Translations under genes and position numbers: made by a program
The notes under the pieces: generated by a model
What the model was told of the DNA's origin: nothing
Databases searched by the model: none
Seen by the model: the letters and a program-made list of their open reading frames with translations, nothing else
Origin: Plantactinospora soyae
Lineage (GTDB): Bacteria > Actinomycetota > Actinomycetes > Mycobacteriales > Micromonosporaceae
Assembly (NCBI RefSeq): GCF_014874095.1
Contig: NZ_JADBEB010000001.1
Location: 6,014,001 to 6,078,000 of the forward strand
Direction: 5' to 3'
DNA: 64,000 nt
Shown: one piece after another, positions 43,249 through 52,547 of the stretch
Position numbering within the stretch: position 1 is the stretch's first letter
Layout: every line of letters begins with the position of its first letter

Positions 43249-44394
43249 ATGGGTCGACGGATCCGGCAGGCCGACATCGCTCTGAAGCTCGGCATCTCCC
43301 AGGCGACGGTGTCGGTCGTGCTCTCCGGCCGAGCCGGCCGGGACATCGCGATCAGCCCCGAACTGCGCGACCTGGTGCTGCGGACCGCACAGGACATGGG
43401 CTACCACGCCGACCCGGTGGCCCGCAGCCTCGCCGGAGGCCGCAATCACCTGCTCGGCGTCTTCACCTTCGAACCGGTGTTCCCCGTCGGGCAGCGCGAC
43501 TTCTACCACCCGTTCCTCCTCGGCATCGAGCAGGAGGCGGAAGCCCAGCGCTACGACCTAGTCCTGTTCACCAGCGCGACCGACGGCGCCGGCCGGCGAT
43601 CGATCTACGGCTCCGGCACCAACCGGCTCCGGCTCGCCGACGGGGGACTGCTGCTCGGACTGGCACCCGATCGCGAGGAGTTGGCCCGCCTCGTCCGGGA
43701 GCAGTTCCCGTTCGTCTTCATCGGCCGCCGGGACGTGCACGGCGCCGGACTGTCCTATGTGGCCGCCGACTACGTCGGGGCGACCGCGAACCTGGTCGGC
43801 GAGCTGATCGCGCTCGGCCACGAGAACATCTGCCTGGTCACCGGCACCGTCGACCTCGAGCCGACGGTCGACCGCAAGACCGGATTCGTCCGCGCCCACG
43901 AACTCGCCGGCCGGACCGTACGGCCCCGGTCGGTGTGGGAGGTCGAACCGGCCGGGATCGGGCCGGCGGAACTACTCTCCCGCCGTGACCAGGGCGTCAC
44001 CGCGTACGCGGTGGAGGGCGCCGCCGACGGCGAGCTTGTGGGCGCCTTCCTGGCAGCCGCCGCGCAGGCGAATCTCGCCGTACCGGACGACGTGTCGCTG
44101 GTGGTGCTCGGCGACGTCGACAAGGACGGCGTGGCGCAGCGGTGCACCCGGTTCGCGGTCCAGCGCGAGGAAATGGGTCGACGTGCCGTCCGGCTGCTGA
44201 TCGACAAGCTTGAAGCGAAGGATCCGTCCGAGGTGAGCCGGGTGACGGTGCCGTGCGTCGCGATCCCGGGCGACACCGTGGGCGTCCGGCGCGACCCCCG
44301 ACCGACGGCGACCCCGCGCGGGCGTCCGGCGGTTCGCCCACCCCGGCGCAGGCCCGCGCCGACCGACCAGCCAGCGGACCGACCCAGCAGCTAG
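43249..44394 (+). CDS. LacI-family regulator 2 with disordered C-terminal tail
   Basis: A 381-residue regulator. HTH RQADIALKLGISQATVSVVL begins at about residue 5, hinge VARSLAGGRN, effector domain to about residue 345. The last ~35 residues are a Pro/Arg-rich, low-complexity tail not seen in LacI-1. GGGAGG precedes the ATG. It is the paralogue of LacI-1 and starts the plus-strand half of the locus; it probably controls the divergent AKR gene and the transporter operon through sites C and D. Confidence 0.92.
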   Translation: MGRRIRQADIALKLGISQATVSVVLSGRAGRDIAISPELRDLVLRTAQDMGYHADPVARSLAGGRNHLLGVFTFEPVFPVGQRDFYHPFLLGIEQEAEAQRYDLVLFTSATDGAGRRSIYGSGTNRLRLADGGLLLGLAPDREELARLVREQFPFVFIGRRDVHGAGLSYVAADYVGATANLVGELIALGHENICLVTGTVDLEPTVDRKTGFVRAHELAGRTVRPRSVWEVEPAGIGPAELLSRRDQGVTAYAVEGAADGELVGAFLAAAAQANLAVPDDVSLVVLGDVDKDGVAQRCTRFAVQREEMGRRAVRLLIDKLEAKDPSEVSRVTVPCVAIPGDTVGVRRDPRPTATPRGRPAVRPPRRRPAPTDQPADRPSS

Positions 44395-44494
44395 TCGACC
44401 CGGCGCAGACTGACCCGACAGCCAGACCGAGACAGTCAGCTTCGAAGCGCGACGGTGCCGCCCAGCGGTACCCGCACGCGCGGTATAGGCGGTT

Positions 44495-44510
44495 ACTAAT
44501 GCGCATAAAC
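44495..44510. promoter_or_regulatory. LacI operator site D (transporter operon)
   Basis: ACTAATGCGCATAAAC: left half and ATGCGCAT core match sites A and C, the right half is degenerate. It lies 30 bp before the first permease gene. Confidence 0.6.
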
Positions 44511-44539
44511 GAAAATGTGTTCAGGGAGGTGACACGGAA

Positions 44540-45466
44540 ATGACTCAGGTGGTGCTGCGGCGGCTCGTCAGCGCAGTGATCGTGATGTGGGGTGCCGCCA
44601 GCCTGATCTTCCTGATCATCCGGCTAGCGCCCGGCGGACCCGCACTGGTGCTGCTGGGTCCGGACGCGCAGCCCGAAGACGTGGCCGAGCTGAGCGCACG
44701 ACTGGGCCTCGACCGGTCGCTGCCGGAGCAGTACCTGGCCTACCTGCGGGACGTGTCAAGGCTGGACTTCGGCGACTCCTACCGGCTGGGCCAGCCGGCG
44801 ATGGAGGCGGTCCTCGGCCGGCTGCCGGCGAGCCTGGAACTCGCCGCCGCCGCGGCGGTGATCGCCGTCTGCGTCGGGCTGGTGCTCGGCCTCATCGCCG
44901 GATACCGCCGGGGCGGCGTCGTTGACAGGGTGACCTCGGCGTTGACGATCGGCCTCCAGGCGTTCCCAACGTTCTGGGTCGGGATCATGCTGATTCTGCT
45001 CTTCGCGCTGGTGTTGCGGGTACTGCCGAGTTCCGGTGTCGGCACCCCGGCCCACCTCGTGCTCCCCGCGGTGACGCTGTCCCTGCCGTTCACCGCGATC
45101 GTGGCGCGGCTGACCCGCAGCAGCCTGGTCGAGGAGATGGACGAGCCGTACGCCACGACGGCCCGCGCCAAAGGGCTCACCGACCGGCAGGTGCTGATCG
45201 GGCACGCCCTCCGTAACTCGCTCACCCCGGTCCTGACGGTGGTCGCCCTCCAACTCGGCGCGCTGATCGGCGGCGCCGTGGTGGTGGAGAACGTCTTCGC
45301 CTGGCCCGGACTCGGATCCCTGATCGTGTCGGCGGTCAACAACCGCGACTACGCGGTGGTGCAGGCGGCGACCCTGACGATCGCGGGAATCATCGTCCTG
45401 CTCAACCTGCTGGCCGACCTTGTCACCGCACGCCTCGACCCGCGCATCCGGCTCGGTGCCGCATGA
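44540..45466 (+). CDS. ABC transporter permease 1 (Opp/DppB type)
   Basis: A 308-residue inner-membrane permease with six helices, the N-terminal RLVSAVIVMWGAASLIFLIIR segment, GLDRSLPEQY and the EAA loop TTARAKGLTDRQVLIGHALRNS. This is the DppB type, used for peptides but also for oligosaccharides, nickel or sialic acid. GGAGGTG precedes the ATG. First gene of an eight-gene operon running to 54345. Confidence 0.93.
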   Translation: MTQVVLRRLVSAVIVMWGAASLIFLIIRLAPGGPALVLLGPDAQPEDVAELSARLGLDRSLPEQYLAYLRDVSRLDFGDSYRLGQPAMEAVLGRLPASLELAAAAAVIAVCVGLVLGLIAGYRRGGVVDRVTSALTIGLQAFPTFWVGIMLILLFALVLRVLPSSGVGTPAHLVLPAVTLSLPFTAIVARLTRSSLVEEMDEPYATTARAKGLTDRQVLIGHALRNSLTPVLTVVALQLGALIGGAVVVENVFAWPGLGSLIVSAVNNRDYAVVQAATLTIAGIIVLLNLLADLVTARLDPRIRLGAA

Positions 45467-45545
45467 CCGGCCGCAGCGGGCGAATCAGTCGAGTCGGCGC
45501 GGACGATCCTCATGACGGCACGTGGCGAAGCGGAGTGATGGCATG
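45463..45545 (+). repeat. Junction repeat copy 2
   Basis: Starts at the ATGA overlapping the permease-1 stop, contains GCGAATCAGTCGAGTCGG and CATGACGGCACG, and ends GCGAAGCGGAGTGATGGCATG on the permease-2 start. Same family as 34415-34488 and 52468-52547. Confidence 0.65.
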
Positions 45546-46448
45546 AACGCGCCGCCGGTATCCGCCGCGGCGGAGACGGCGACGGTCGCCCCGGCGCGGC
45601 GGCGGCGCGGCCGGGTCCGGCGCGGCGGAGTGTGGATTCCGCTGAGCATCGTGCTGGTCTACGTGCTGGTCGCGCTGGTGGCGCCCGTCCTGATCGGGTA
45701 CGACCACGTGGCGACGTCCGTCGTGGACCGCCTGCTGCCGCCCGGCGCGAGCACGTCGAGTGGGACTACCGCCTGGCTGGGCACCGACGGCCTGGGCCGC
45801 GACATCGCCGCGCAGATCGTGTATGGCGCACGGACGTCCCTTCTCGTCGCGACCGTGGCGGTGACGCTCTCGGCGGTCGTCGGGATGATCGTCGGCGCCG
45901 TGGCCGGCCTGATCGGGGGCTGGCTCGACGTGGTGCTGTCCCGGCTGATCGACGTCCTGCTCACGTTCCCCGGTGTGCTGCTGGCGATTGTCATCGCTGG
46001 TCTCTTCTCCCGCGGCCTGCTGACGGTCGTCATCGCGCTGTCGGTCACGGCCTGGACACCATTCGCACGGGTCGCCCGCAACGTCACGCTCAGCGTCAAG
46101 GAGCGTGAGTGGGTCAGCGCGGCCCGGCTGATGGGCATCCGCCGGCCGGCCATGCTGGTCCGGCACATCCTGCCGTTCGTCGTCCCGCCGATGGTGGCGA
46201 TGGCGACGGTGGAGTTCGCGCTCGTCGTCCTCGCCGAGGCGGGCCTGAGCTTCCTCGGCATCGGGCTGCCGGCCTCCGTGCCCTCCTGGGGACAGACGGT
46301 GGCCAACGGCAAGGAGTACCTCGACACCGCCTGGTGGATTTCCGCGTCCCCCGGAATCGCATTGTTCGTGCTCGTCGTCAGCGTCGGGCTCCTCGGTGAC
46401 CAACTGTCCGCGCGGCTCGGCCGGACCGGGCGGTCGACCACTTCATGA
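45543..46448 (+). CDS. ABC transporter permease 2 (Opp/DppC type)
   Basis: A 301-residue permease. After a 35-residue Ala/Arg-rich cytosolic start come six helices, LGTDGLGRDIAAQIVYGAR before helix 2 and the EAA loop SAARLMGIRRPAMLVRHILP. It partners permease 1. The start ATG is the last codon of junction repeat copy 2, which separates it from permease 1. Confidence 0.93.
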   Translation: MNAPPVSAAAETATVAPARRRRGRVRRGGVWIPLSIVLVYVLVALVAPVLIGYDHVATSVVDRLLPPGASTSSGTTAWLGTDGLGRDIAAQIVYGARTSLLVATVAVTLSAVVGMIVGAVAGLIGGWLDVVLSRLIDVLLTFPGVLLAIVIAGLFSRGLLTVVIALSVTAWTPFARVARNVTLSVKEREWVSAARLMGIRRPAMLVRHILPFVVPPMVAMATVEFALVVLAEAGLSFLGIGLPASVPSWGQTVANGKEYLDTAWWISASPGIALFVLVVSVGLLGDQLSARLGRTGRSTTS

Positions 46449-46480
46449 ACCCCACCCCACCAGCACGGATTGGAGTTGCC

Positions 46481-47989
46481 ATGAAAGCCTTCGTACGAAG
46501 CGCGCTGGCGGCCGTCGCCGTCGCCGCCACCCTGTCCGCCTGCACCACCACGAGCGGCGACACGGACCCGGAGGCGGCCGGGTCGATCGTCGTCAGCGGC
46601 ACGTATCCGATCGAGTCGATCGACCCGCACAGCGCGGAGGGCGGCGCGTCCGGCAAGGACCTGATCGGCCAGGAGATATTCGGCCGGCTCACCCGGCCCG
46701 ACCCGCAGGGCAAGATCATCGCTGACCTGGCGACCGAGTGGTCCGCCGACGCCACCGCCACCTCCTGGACGTTCACGCTGCGCAGCGGGGTGACCTTCTC
46801 CGACGGCTCCGCGCTCACCACCGACGACGTGGTGGCCTCGTTCCGCCGGATGCTGGGCGGCGACAGCCCGGCCGCCTCGAACTTCACCGGTGCCAGCATC
46901 GAATCATCCGGGCCGGACAAGGTCGTCATCAAGACGGCCAAGCCCGACGCCGCGCTGCCGAGCAAGCTGGTCACGTTCTTCGTCCTGCCGAAGACGGTCG
47001 CCCAGAAGGACGTTGCCTTCTTCAAGGCCCCGGTGGGCTCGGGTCCGTTCACCGTCAAGTCGTTCACCCCGGGCGAGACGATCGTGCTGGCCGCCAATGA
47101 CAAGTACTGGGGCGGCAAGCCGAAGCTCGAAACGATCACCATCCGCTCGATCCCGGAGATCGCGGCCCGGTTGACCGCCCTGCGCACCGGCGAGGTCGAC
47201 CTCGTCTGGGGAGTACCGAACGATCAGTTGGCGGACCTGAAGGCGGACAGCGACCTCAAGACCGAGGCGGTCGCCACCAACCAGGTCTACACGATGTGGT
47301 TCAACTCCTCGATCCCGGCGCTGAAAACCGCGGCCGTGCGCAACGCGCTGTGGAAGGCGGTCGACTTCAACACGATCATCAAGAGCCTCTACCCGGAGAC
47401 CGGCGCGCTCGCCGACGCCCCGGTCGCGCCGACCGTGTTCGGCTACAGCCCGCAGCAGCCCAAGACGTACGACCCGGCGGCGGCCAAGGCCGAGCTCACG
47501 TCGGCCAATTTCGACTTCAGCAAACCGCTGCGCCTACAGTTCGCCAACCCCGAGTTCCGCCCGTTCAACCAGGCGGTCGTCTCCGACCTGTCGAAGATCG
47601 GCGTCAAAATCGAGCTGCTGGAGAAGGAACAGGCCGTCTTCATCAAGGATCTGATCGCCCTCGACTGGGACGTCAACTTCCAGATGCTCGGCACGGCCGG
47701 CTTCGACGCCGCGTCGAACCTGGGCCGGCTCTACACCTGCGCGGCCAAGCGCAACGGCTACTGCAACCCGCAGCTCGACGAACTGCTCGCCAAGGCGGGG
47801 AGCACCGGCGACGAGGGCGAGCGGAAGACGGCGTACGCGGCGGCCAGCAAGATCATTTGGGATGACGCGGTCGGCATGTACCCGATGACCGTGCGGACCG
47901 CGTACGTCTGGAACAAGCGCCTCCAGGACTTCACCCTGGACGCCGGCGGTTACCCCGACTTCGCCAAGGCCACGGTGAGCCAGTCGTGA
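46481..47989 (+). CDS. ABC transporter solute-binding lipoprotein (family 5)
   Basis: A 502-residue extracytoplasmic binding protein. Signal peptide with lipobox LSAC (about Cys22), then the SBP_bac_5 fold: GTYPIESIDPHSAEGG start, LATEWSADATATSWTFTLR, VGSGPFTVKSF and WDDAVGMYPM near the end. TGGAG precedes the ATG. Family 5 proteins mostly bind oligopeptides, but SatA for sialic acid and several oligosaccharide binders belong here too; with glycosidases in the operon a glycan ligand is likelier than peptides. Confidence 0.92.
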   Translation: MKAFVRSALAAVAVAATLSACTTTSGDTDPEAAGSIVVSGTYPIESIDPHSAEGGASGKDLIGQEIFGRLTRPDPQGKIIADLATEWSADATATSWTFTLRSGVTFSDGSALTTDDVVASFRRMLGGDSPAASNFTGASIESSGPDKVVIKTAKPDAALPSKLVTFFVLPKTVAQKDVAFFKAPVGSGPFTVKSFTPGETIVLAANDKYWGGKPKLETITIRSIPEIAARLTALRTGEVDLVWGVPNDQLADLKADSDLKTEAVATNQVYTMWFNSSIPALKTAAVRNALWKAVDFNTIIKSLYPETGALADAPVAPTVFGYSPQQPKTYDPAAAKAELTSANFDFSKPLRLQFANPEFRPFNQAVVSDLSKIGVKIELLEKEQAVFIKDLIALDWDVNFQMLGTAGFDAASNLGRLYTCAAKRNGYCNPQLDELLAKAGSTGDEGERKTAYAAASKIIWDDAVGMYPMTVRTAYVWNKRLQDFTLDAGGYPDFAKATVSQS

Positions 47990-49848
47990 CACAGGGCGCG
48001 GATTCCTACCGGGCGGCGCAGCGGCGCCTGGCCCGGGGCTGGAACACCTGGGACACCCGCAGCCTGCTCACCCAGGCGCTGCTACCCGAAGGGCTCGCGG
48101 TCACGCTCGGCCTCAAGGAGTACTACCGGGGCAACGACCTGCAGCGCGTCCAGATCGGGCGGCGGGAACCCGACGCGGAAGAGGTGACCCTCGGCCCGCA
48201 CGCGGTCGACGGCGGCTACACCGCGGTGACCGTGCGCTGGCGCGACATCGAGGTGCTGGTGGAGAGCGCACACGCCGGCGCCGACCTCGTCGTCCTCGCC
48301 ACGCCGCAGGCCAACCAGGCCCAGCCGGCGACGCTGACCGTCTCCGTGGCACTGCTGTGGAACCGTCCGGGCACGGTCTGGCGGGTTGGCGCCAACGTCG
48401 TCGCCGACCTGCCAGACCGCCCCGGACCGATCGGCGTCCACGGCACCGCCCCGCAGGTCGACGACCCGCACGTCGACCTGACCGGGCCGTACCTCGCGAT
48501 GCGGCTGGACGGCCCGGTCGGCGTGTCGACCGGCACGCCGCGGGAACTCGACGAGATCCGGCGGCTGGTCGACCTCGCCCGGGTACCGCCGGCCGCGCGC
48601 GACGACGCCGACGCCATGCATCGAGAACTCGTGCGCGACGCGATCGCCTGGAACACCATCTACGAGCCGGCACACGACCGGGTGGTGACCACGGTCAGCC
48701 GGCTGTGGAACGTCGGCAAGCGCGGCGGGTACGCCCTGTTCTGCTGGGACAACTACTTCAACGCGCTGCTCGCCGGCACGTTCAGCAAGGACCTGGCATA
48801 CGCCAACGCGGTGGAGATGACCCGGGAACTCACGCCGGACGGCTTCGTGCCCAACGTGGCCCAGGGCACCGGCCGGCGTACGCTCGACGGCTCCCAACCC
48901 CCGGTCGGGTCGATGGCGTCGTGGCAGCTCTATCTGCGCTTCGGCGACCGGTGGTTCCTCGAGGAGGTCTTCGACGGCCTGCTGAGCTGGAACCGGTGGT
49001 GGTGGCGGGTCCGCCGGCACGGCGACCTGCTCTGCCTCGGCTCTACCGCGTTCCAGCCGGAATGGCCGTCGCCGCAGGACATTCCCCGCATCGACCAGCA
49101 CTTCGGGGCCACCTGCGAGAGCGGCTGCGACGACCACCCGATCTTCGCCGACATCCCGTACGACCGCTCGGTCGGCCTGATGCTGGCCCACGACGTCAGC
49201 CTCAACAGCGAGTACGCCATGGACTGCGAAGCCCTGGCGAACATCGCCGACGCGCTGGGGCACGACGCCGAACGGGACGAGGTCCGCAAGCGGGGACGGG
49301 CGGTCGCCGCCGCCATCGAGGACCGCCTCTGGTCCGACGAGACGGCGTCCTACCGCAGTCGCCGTACCGACACCGACGGGTTCACCGCCGACATCTCGCC
49401 GATGAGCTTCTATCCACTCCTGGCCGGGATCGGCGCGGACGGCCGGGGCAAGCGGATGGTCGACCACTACCTGCGCGACGAGACGTACTTCGGCGGCCGG
49501 TGGGCGGTGCCGTCGACGCCGCGCAGCGACGTCGACTCCGCCTCCCGCAGCTACTACTGGCACGGTCGGGTCTGGCCGCCGATGAACTTCCTGGTCTACC
49601 TGGGGCTGCGCCGGCTCGGCCTGGCGGACGACCAGCGGTGGCTGGCCGAACGCAGCGGCGAGCTGGCGTTGCAGGAATGGCACGCGCACCGCCACGTGCA
49701 CGAGAACTACTCGGCGCACACCGGCGAGGGGTGCGACAAGGCCAACAGCGAGCCGTTCCACTCGTGGGGCGCACTGCTCAGTCTGGTCGCGCTCATCGAG
49801 AGCGGCGCCGAGCCCTATTTCCGTGTTCCTGAGGAGGAGTATCAGTGA
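47986..49848 (+). CDS. GH63-like (alpha/alpha)6 glycosidase
   Basis: A 620-residue cytosolic enzyme. The N-terminal beta-rich domain (about 1-200) precedes an (alpha/alpha)6 barrel with GYALFCWDNYFNALLAG (likely general-acid Asp), GFVPNVAQG, SQPPVGSMASW, YYWHGRVWPPMNFLVYLGL and HENYSAHTGEG (likely base region), as in GH63/mannosylglycerate hydrolase-like enzymes. The GTG start overlaps the SBP stop as GTGA. It probably trims the imported oligosaccharide or glycoside inside the cell. Exact linkage specificity cannot be read from sequence. Confidence 0.85.
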   Translation: MTQGADSYRAAQRRLARGWNTWDTRSLLTQALLPEGLAVTLGLKEYYRGNDLQRVQIGRREPDAEEVTLGPHAVDGGYTAVTVRWRDIEVLVESAHAGADLVVLATPQANQAQPATLTVSVALLWNRPGTVWRVGANVVADLPDRPGPIGVHGTAPQVDDPHVDLTGPYLAMRLDGPVGVSTGTPRELDEIRRLVDLARVPPAARDDADAMHRELVRDAIAWNTIYEPAHDRVVTTVSRLWNVGKRGGYALFCWDNYFNALLAGTFSKDLAYANAVEMTRELTPDGFVPNVAQGTGRRTLDGSQPPVGSMASWQLYLRFGDRWFLEEVFDGLLSWNRWWWRVRRHGDLLCLGSTAFQPEWPSPQDIPRIDQHFGATCESGCDDHPIFADIPYDRSVGLMLAHDVSLNSEYAMDCEALANIADALGHDAERDEVRKRGRAVAAAIEDRLWSDETASYRSRRTDTDGFTADISPMSFYPLLAGIGADGRGKRMVDHYLRDETYFGGRWAVPSTPRSDVDSASRSYYWHGRVWPPMNFLVYLGLRRLGLADDQRWLAERSGELALQEWHAHRHVHENYSAHTGEGCDKANSEPFHSWGALLSLVALIESGAEPYFRVPEEEYQ

Positions 49849-51458
49849 AACTTGCGCACAACCGGGCGGACGTGCTCGTCGTCGGCGGCGGTCTGGGCGG
49901 TGTGGCGGCAGCCCTCGCGGTGCTGCGGCGCGGCCGGACGGTGCTGCTGACCGAGGAGACCGACTGGTTGGGCGGTCAGCTCACCACCCAGGCGGTGCCG
50001 CCCGACGAGCATCCGTGGATCGAGCGGTTCGGCTGCACGGCGAGCTACCGTGAGCTGCGCGACGGCATCCGCGAGTACCACCGGCGGTGGTATCCGTTGA
50101 GCGAGCGGGCGCGGACGGCACGGTTTCTCAACCCGGGCGAGGGCACGGTCAGCCCGCTGTGCCACGAACCGCGGGTGGCGGTCGCCGTGATCGACGCGAT
50201 GCTCGCGCCCTGGATCGCCACCGGCCGGCTGCGGGTGCTGCTCGGGCACCGGCCGGTCGCGGCGGAGGTCGACGGCGACCAGGTCCGCGCGGTCGTCGTG
50301 GAAGACCCGGCGGGCAACCGGGTCGAACTCGGCGCGCCGTACGTGCTCGACGCCACCGAACTCGGCGACCTGCTGCCGTTGACCGGCACCGAGCACGTCA
50401 CCGGCTTCGAGTCGCAGGCGGAGACCGGCGAGCCGCACGCCCCCGCGCAGGCGCAGCCCGCCAACATGCAGGCGTTCTCCTGGTGCTTCGCGCTGGAGCA
50501 CCGTGCCGGCGAGAACCACACCATCGACCAGCCCGACGAGTACCACTTCTGGAGTACGTTCCGGCCCGACTTCTGGGGCTCGGAACTGGTGTCCCTGACC
50601 GCCCCTGATCCGCGCACGCTGGCGCCGTACACCCGGACGTTCGTCCCCAATCCCGCCGCCGACGGCGAGATCGTGGCCGATCAGAGCGTGAGTGCCGGCG
50701 ACAGCGACCTCTGGATCTTCCGGCGGATCGTCTCGCGCGGCACCTTCGCCCCCGGCCTGGTCGACAGCGACGTCACCCTGGTCAACTGGCCGATGATCGA
50801 CTACTTCCTCGGGCCGCTGATCGGGGTCGGCGAGGAGGAGAAGGCCAAGCACCTGGCGTCGTCGCGACAGCTCAGCCTGAGCATGCTCTACTGGCTGCAG
50901 ACCGAGGCGCCCCGGCCGGACGGCGGCACCGGCTGGCCCGGCCTGCGCCTGCGCGGCGACGTGCTCGGCACCGCCGACGGGTTCGCCAAGGCCCCCTACA
51001 TCCGGGAGTCGCGGCGGATCCGCGCCGAGTACACAGTCGTCGAGCAGGACCTGTCCCTCGACATCCGGGGCGAGCGGGGATCCGTGGTCTACCCGGACAG
51101 CATCGGCGTCGGCGCCTACCGGATCGACCTGCACCCGTCCACCGGCATGGACAACTACATCGACGTGGGCTCGACCCCGTTCCACGTGCCGCTGGGCGCG
51201 CTGCTGCCGGTCCGCACGGAGAACCTGCTGGCGGCGTCGAAGAACATCGGCACCACGCACATCACCAACGGCTGCTACCGGATGCACCCCACCGAGTGGA
51301 ACATCGGCGAGGTCGCCGGAGCGCTCGCGGCACACTGCCAGGCCAACGGCCTGAGCCCCCGGCAGGTCCGCGCCGACGCACGCCGGCTCGAGGACTTCCG
51401 CGCGGAACTGGCCGCCGACGGTGTCGAGCTGGGCTGGCCCCGGATAGGCGGATATTGA
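49845..51458 (+). CDS. FAD-dependent oxidoreductase (FAD_oxidored family) 2
   Basis: A 537-residue flavoprotein with VVGGGLGGVAAALAVLRRGR near residue 12, then TDWLGGQLTTQAVPPDEH, LDATELGDLLPLTG and the C-terminal ENLLAASKNIGTTHITNG. This is the branch found in polysaccharide-use loci, related to but distinct from the enzyme at 36925. The GTG start overlaps the glycosidase stop as GTGA with GAGGAGGAG upstream. It may oxidise a released sugar; electron acceptor unknown. Confidence 0.88.
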   Translation: MKLAHNRADVLVVGGGLGGVAAALAVLRRGRTVLLTEETDWLGGQLTTQAVPPDEHPWIERFGCTASYRELRDGIREYHRRWYPLSERARTARFLNPGEGTVSPLCHEPRVAVAVIDAMLAPWIATGRLRVLLGHRPVAAEVDGDQVRAVVVEDPAGNRVELGAPYVLDATELGDLLPLTGTEHVTGFESQAETGEPHAPAQAQPANMQAFSWCFALEHRAGENHTIDQPDEYHFWSTFRPDFWGSELVSLTAPDPRTLAPYTRTFVPNPAADGEIVADQSVSAGDSDLWIFRRIVSRGTFAPGLVDSDVTLVNWPMIDYFLGPLIGVGEEEKAKHLASSRQLSLSMLYWLQTEAPRPDGGTGWPGLRLRGDVLGTADGFAKAPYIRESRRIRAEYTVVEQDLSLDIRGERGSVVYPDSIGVGAYRIDLHPSTGMDNYIDVGSTPFHVPLGALLPVRTENLLAASKNIGTTHITNGCYRMHPTEWNIGEVAGALAAHCQANGLSPRQVRADARRLEDFRAELAADGVELGWPRIGGY

Positions 51459-52471
51459 TGACCACGATGGACGGGACCAGCACCGCGACCTCGGCCACAC
51501 CCGTACTGACCGTGCGGGACCTCGTCGTCGAGGCCCGCCGGCCGGACGGTGCGCCACTGCGCATCCTCGACGGCGTCGGGTTCGACGTGGCGGCCGGGCA
51601 GACGCTGGGCGTGGTCGGCGAGTCGGGAAGCGGCAAGACGATGACCGCGACGGCGGTGCTGGGCCTGCTGCCGCCGGGGGTGTCGGTCACCTCCGGCGGG
51701 ATCCGGTTCGCCGACCGGGAACTGGTCGGCCTGCGCGAGTCGCAGCGCCGGGAGTTGCGCGGCAAGGGCATCGCGATGGTCTTCCAGGACCCGCTGGCGG
51801 CGCTGAACCCAGTGCAGCCGGTCGGCCAGCAGATCGGCGAGATTGCCCGCCGGCGCGACGGGCTGTCCCGGGCCGCCGCCGGACGGCTCGCCGTCGACCT
51901 CCTCGAACGGGTCGGCGTGCCCGATCCGGCCGGACGGGCGCGGGCCTACCCGCACCAGCTCTCCGGCGGACTGCGCCAGCGCGCGGTGATCGCGATGGCG
52001 TTGGCCGGCCAGCCGAGGCTGATCCTCGCCGACGAGCCGACAACCGCGCTGGACGTCTCGGTGCAGGGCCGCATCCTCGCCCTACTGACGAAGATCCAGG
52101 CCGAGGACGGCGTATCGGTGCTGCTGATCAGTCACGACCTGCGGGTGATGTCGCACGCCGCGCAGCAGGTTGCGGTGATGTATGCGGGGAAGGTCGTGGA
52201 GCGCGGGGCCACCCGCGAAGTGCTCCACAGGCCGCGGCACCCGTACACGGCGGCGCTGGTCCGCTCGGTGCCCGCGGTGCACAGCCGGTCGGCGCCGGTC
52301 GCGCCGATCCCCGGGAACCCGCCACGACTGGCGGCGCTACCGACCGGATGCCGGTTCCACCCCCGCTGCCCGCTCGCCGTCGAACGGTGCCGGGTGGAGG
52401 AGCCGGTGGCCAGAGAGGTCGGACCCGGCCGGGTCGCGGCCTGCCACCGCGCCGAGGAGGTGCTGCCATGA
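51458..52471 (+). CDS. ABC transporter ATPase 1 (OppD/DppD type)
   Basis: A 337-residue ATPase with Walker A GESGSGKTM, signature LSGGLRQRA, Walker B LILADEPTTALD, switch His in LLISHD, and the C-terminal oligopeptide-transporter domain with CRFHPRCPLAVERC, the Cys-rich iron-sulfur-like motif of DppD-type subunits. The start shares one base with the FAD gene stop. It works with ATPase 2 on permeases 1 and 2. Confidence 0.94.
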   Translation: MTTMDGTSTATSATPVLTVRDLVVEARRPDGAPLRILDGVGFDVAAGQTLGVVGESGSGKTMTATAVLGLLPPGVSVTSGGIRFADRELVGLRESQRRELRGKGIAMVFQDPLAALNPVQPVGQQIGEIARRRDGLSRAAAGRLAVDLLERVGVPDPAGRARAYPHQLSGGLRQRAVIAMALAGQPRLILADEPTTALDVSVQGRILALLTKIQAEDGVSVLLISHDLRVMSHAAQQVAVMYAGKVVERGATREVLHRPRHPYTAALVRSVPAVHSRSAPVAPIPGNPPRLAALPTGCRFHPRCPLAVERCRVEEPVAREVGPGRVAACHRAEEVLP

Positions 52472-52547
52472 CCGAGCGGAGCGAGGGCATCAGCAAGCTC
52501 GGTCCGACACGTCATGGCCGCGACGAGCGAAGCGAGGAACGGGCATG
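52468..52547 (+). repeat. Junction repeat copy 3
   Basis: Runs from ATGACCGAGCGGAGCGAGGG, overlapping the ATPase-1 stop, through CATCAGCAAGCTCGGTCCGA to GAGCGAAGCGAGGAACGGGC and the ATG of ATPase 2. Its tail GCGAGG serves as the ribosome site. Third copy of the family. Confidence 0.7.
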
